Positions 62,613 to 64,000 of a stretch of DNA of 64,000 nt are shown here, piece by piece. The stretch lies in NCBI GenBank assembly GCA_028819845.1, contig JAPPKS010000034.1:50217-114216 (forward strand). Reading direction: 5' to 3'. The translations under genes were made by a program, and so were the position numbers. The number at the start of each line of letters is the position of its first letter. Position 1 is the stretch's first letter. Below the pieces are notes generated by a model. It ran no database searches and was not told where the DNA came from. It saw only the letters and a list, made by a program, of their open reading frames with translations. This DNA comes from Candidatus Poribacteria bacterium. Lineage in GTDB: Bacteria > Poribacteria > WGA-4E > PCPOR2b.

Positions 62613-63452
62613 TTACACGTTAGGCACCTTCCTGCAATCCATAGAGAACATGATGGGTAAGTTATGGTTCGGAATCTCCCAATAGCTGTCGGAGCGTTGA
62701 ACCATGCACGGGAACTTGCGAAAATGGCAATAGGGGTACTCCGTTAAGGAATGGACCATGAGACCAGCGGATGCAGCCGCCGTGGCAAATTCACCCATGT
62801 GGTGATACCACTGGTAGGTCGTAGAATTCACCAGACTGCCGCCTTCCCCGGTGTAAGACTCCTTGACAGTGCATAGTTCGGGGGCTTCCTCGTGGAAATA
62901 GTTCCCGTTGAACGAAAATCTGTCGTCCGCGGCATCATAGTTAAGCATGTCGAGCACCGGATGCCCATCGATCACGAAAATTCTGCCATCAGGTTGCAAC
63001 ATTGCACTCGCAACCGCAAACCAGTGATAGAGATCCCGTATCCAGCAAAACACGCCGTAAGAGGCAAAGACGAGATCGAATGAACCGCAATCCAGCACAT
63101 CCCACACAGAGTGGACATCCGTGCAATAGAACTCGGCACTCAGCTCGGTCATTTCGCTAAGTTCGCGTGCTTTCTGAATTGCTGCCTCGGAAAAGTCTAC
63201 ACCCGCCACAATACCGCCCATTCTGCGAAGTGAAAGCGTATCGAGGCCGAAGTGGCATTGCAGATGGAGAATTCGCTTACCGGTTACATCACCAAGCGCT
63301 TTGAGCTCGACCGGCCTTAACGTGCATCTGCCAGAGAGAAACCCTTGAACATCGTAATACTTGGTGCCAAAGTGGTGTACGACCCGTTCATTCCAATTCT
63401 CGCGGTTGGCTCGAAGGTAGGTTTCATCGTGGGACGGACTGTTGGTCTTCAT
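62613..63452 (-). CDS. Class I SAM-dependent methyltransferase
   Basis: 279 aa from ATG 63452, with AAAAGG about 7 nt upstream (frame open to 63545). The Rossmann-type SAM site is KRILHLQCHFGLDTLSLRR, with GGIVAGVDFSEAAI as motif II, FDLVFASYGVFCW as motif IV and the post-motif PDGRIFVIDGHP. The HLQCHFGLDTLS variant is typical of a group of uncharacterised small-molecule methyltransferases. There is no signal peptide. It lies on the same strand as the map gene, 107 bp downstream of it. Substrate unknown. Confidence 0.88.
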   Translation of the reverse strand: MKTNSPSHDETYLRANRENWNERVVHHFGTKYYDVQGFLSGRCTLRPVELKALGDVTGKRILHLQCHFGLDTLSLRRMGGIVAGVDFSEAAIQKARELSEMTELSAEFYCTDVHSVWDVLDCGSFDLVFASYGVFCWIRDLYHWFAVASAMLQPDGRIFVIDGHPVLDMLNYDAADDRFSFNGNYFHEEAPELCTVKESYTGEGGSLVNSTTYQWYHHMGEFATAAASAGLMVHSLTEYPYCHFRKFPCMVQRSDSYWEIPNHNLPIMFSMDCRKVPNV

Positions 63453-63559
63453 TTTGAAGCCTTTTGTGCGCCATTTCTCAAGTGACTCCTGCCGTAATCT
63501 GAAAGGCGAAAGCGCATTTTTTCCACAGCAAGAAACGAGCGTCAACAGAACATTAACCG

Positions 63560-64000
63560 CTACGCCGCCGTTAGTAAAATTGGCTGACCTTCCCTAATCA
63601 AAACGGTGTGTTCATAATGGGCAGATAGACCGCCATCGACTGTTCGAATTGTCCAGCCATCATCGTCCTCAAAGATTTTCCCCAAACCTTCGGCAATCAG
63701 CGGTTCAATCGTGATTACCAAACCGTCCGTCAACGGCTGCGTATCGGTTGGATGGAAAAAGTTGGCAACGAACGGACTTTCATGGATGTGTCTGCCAACA
63801 CCGTGGCCTCCTAACTCCTCAATCACGGAGAATCTATCTCTCCCCACCTCTCGTTCAACGGCTTTTCCAATACAATGGATAGGCCTTCCGGCGCGGGCAA
63901 CCGTCGCCGCCTTTTCAAAGGCTGTTTTCGCACACCAGCACAACTTCGCGGCTTTTCTAGAATACGGTGGGAGCGGAATGGTTGTAGCCGCATCCGCGAT
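63560..64000 (-). CDS. map: Methionine aminopeptidase, C-terminal part (cut by window edge)
   Basis: Removes the initiator methionine from nascent proteins, using two metal ions. The visible 146 residues carry the C-terminal half of the type I pita-bread fold: GGHGVGRHIHESPFVANFF with the metal-binding His, TIEPLIAEG with the Glu, and SAHYEHTVLI with the last Glu. Coding continues without a stop to the window edge (DAATTIPLPPYSRKAAKL), where the GDxxxT-type metal site begins, so the N-terminus lies outside. No frameshift was seen. Confidence 0.9.
   Translation of the reverse strand: MADAATTIPLPPYSRKAAKLCWCAKTAFEKAATVARAGRPIHCIGKAVEREVGRDRFSVIEELGGHGVGRHIHESPFVANFFHPTDTQPLTDGLVITIEPLIAEGLGKIFEDDDGWTIRTVDGGLSAHYEHTVLIREGQPILLTAA

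Overview
The window looks like chromosomal DNA of an uncultured bacterium of the Candidatus Poribacteria type or a close relative. This is an inference from gene content: phytanoyl-CoA dioxygenase, enolase-superfamily and sugar-isomerase genes near each other, LamG-like secreted proteins, long WD40 and TolB-type propellers, a PorU/gingipain-like C25 protease, and an exported WD40 protein ending in a FlgD-type module with an NPFNPETWIPY motif. No rRNA, tRNA or CRISPR array was recognised by eye; a covariance-model scan was not possible. Intergenic DNA is rich in small palindromic and MITE-like repeats. Starts are often TTG or GTG with a clear Shine-Dalgarno sequence.

Layout. 0.4-7.2 kb (+): M14 carboxypeptidase-like protein, TrmJ-type RNA methyltransferase, DUF58 protein, S9 peptidase. 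7.2-8.2 kb: repeats and phased TGTGA arrays. 8.2-12 kb (-): small membrane protein, Pcm, and SppA fused to an outer-membrane-like domain. 12.3-14.6 kb (+): argJ-argB. 14.6-22.9 kb (-): heptamer satellite, an orphan PotC-type permease, MoxR ATPase and a 2092-aa C25 peptidase. 23.4-27.7 kb (+): M23 peptidase, MmgE/PrpD protein, lipoprotein. 27.7-41.4 kb (-): HtrA-like protease, gamma-glutamyltransferase, Nudix and MazG-like hydrolases, galactonate-dehydratase-like enzyme, PhyH dioxygenase, an SDR remnant, alkylbase DNA glycosylase, LamG protein, sugar isomerase, two tandem paralogous membrane proteins and a TPR-thioredoxin protein.

41.4-43.4 kb is a compact candidate restriction-modification island: a consensus promoter with overlapping palindromes, a Phd/YefM-type antitoxin-like gene translationally coupled to a DNA methyltransferase, and a convergent PD-(D/E)XK protein. 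43.4-45.3 kb holds divergent SpoIIM-like and RDD genes; these families usually cluster with MoxR and DUF58, which here lie far away.

45.4-60.9 kb is the most unusual part. Two genes encode an ECF sigma factor joined in one chain to a transmembrane helix and a TolB-type propeller. A third paralogue keeps the linker, membrane helix and a WD40 propeller, but its sigma domain is decayed. Between them lie a TonB-like/DUF4159 gene split by an in-frame TGA, an exported WD40 protein with a sorting-type C-terminus, and a secreted concanavalin-like protein. The architecture suggests membrane-tethered sigma factors that sense the periplasm. 60.9-64 kb (-): DUF123 protein, a two-repeat protein broken by an in-frame TAA, a methyltransferase and the C-terminal part of methionine aminopeptidase, cut by the window edge.
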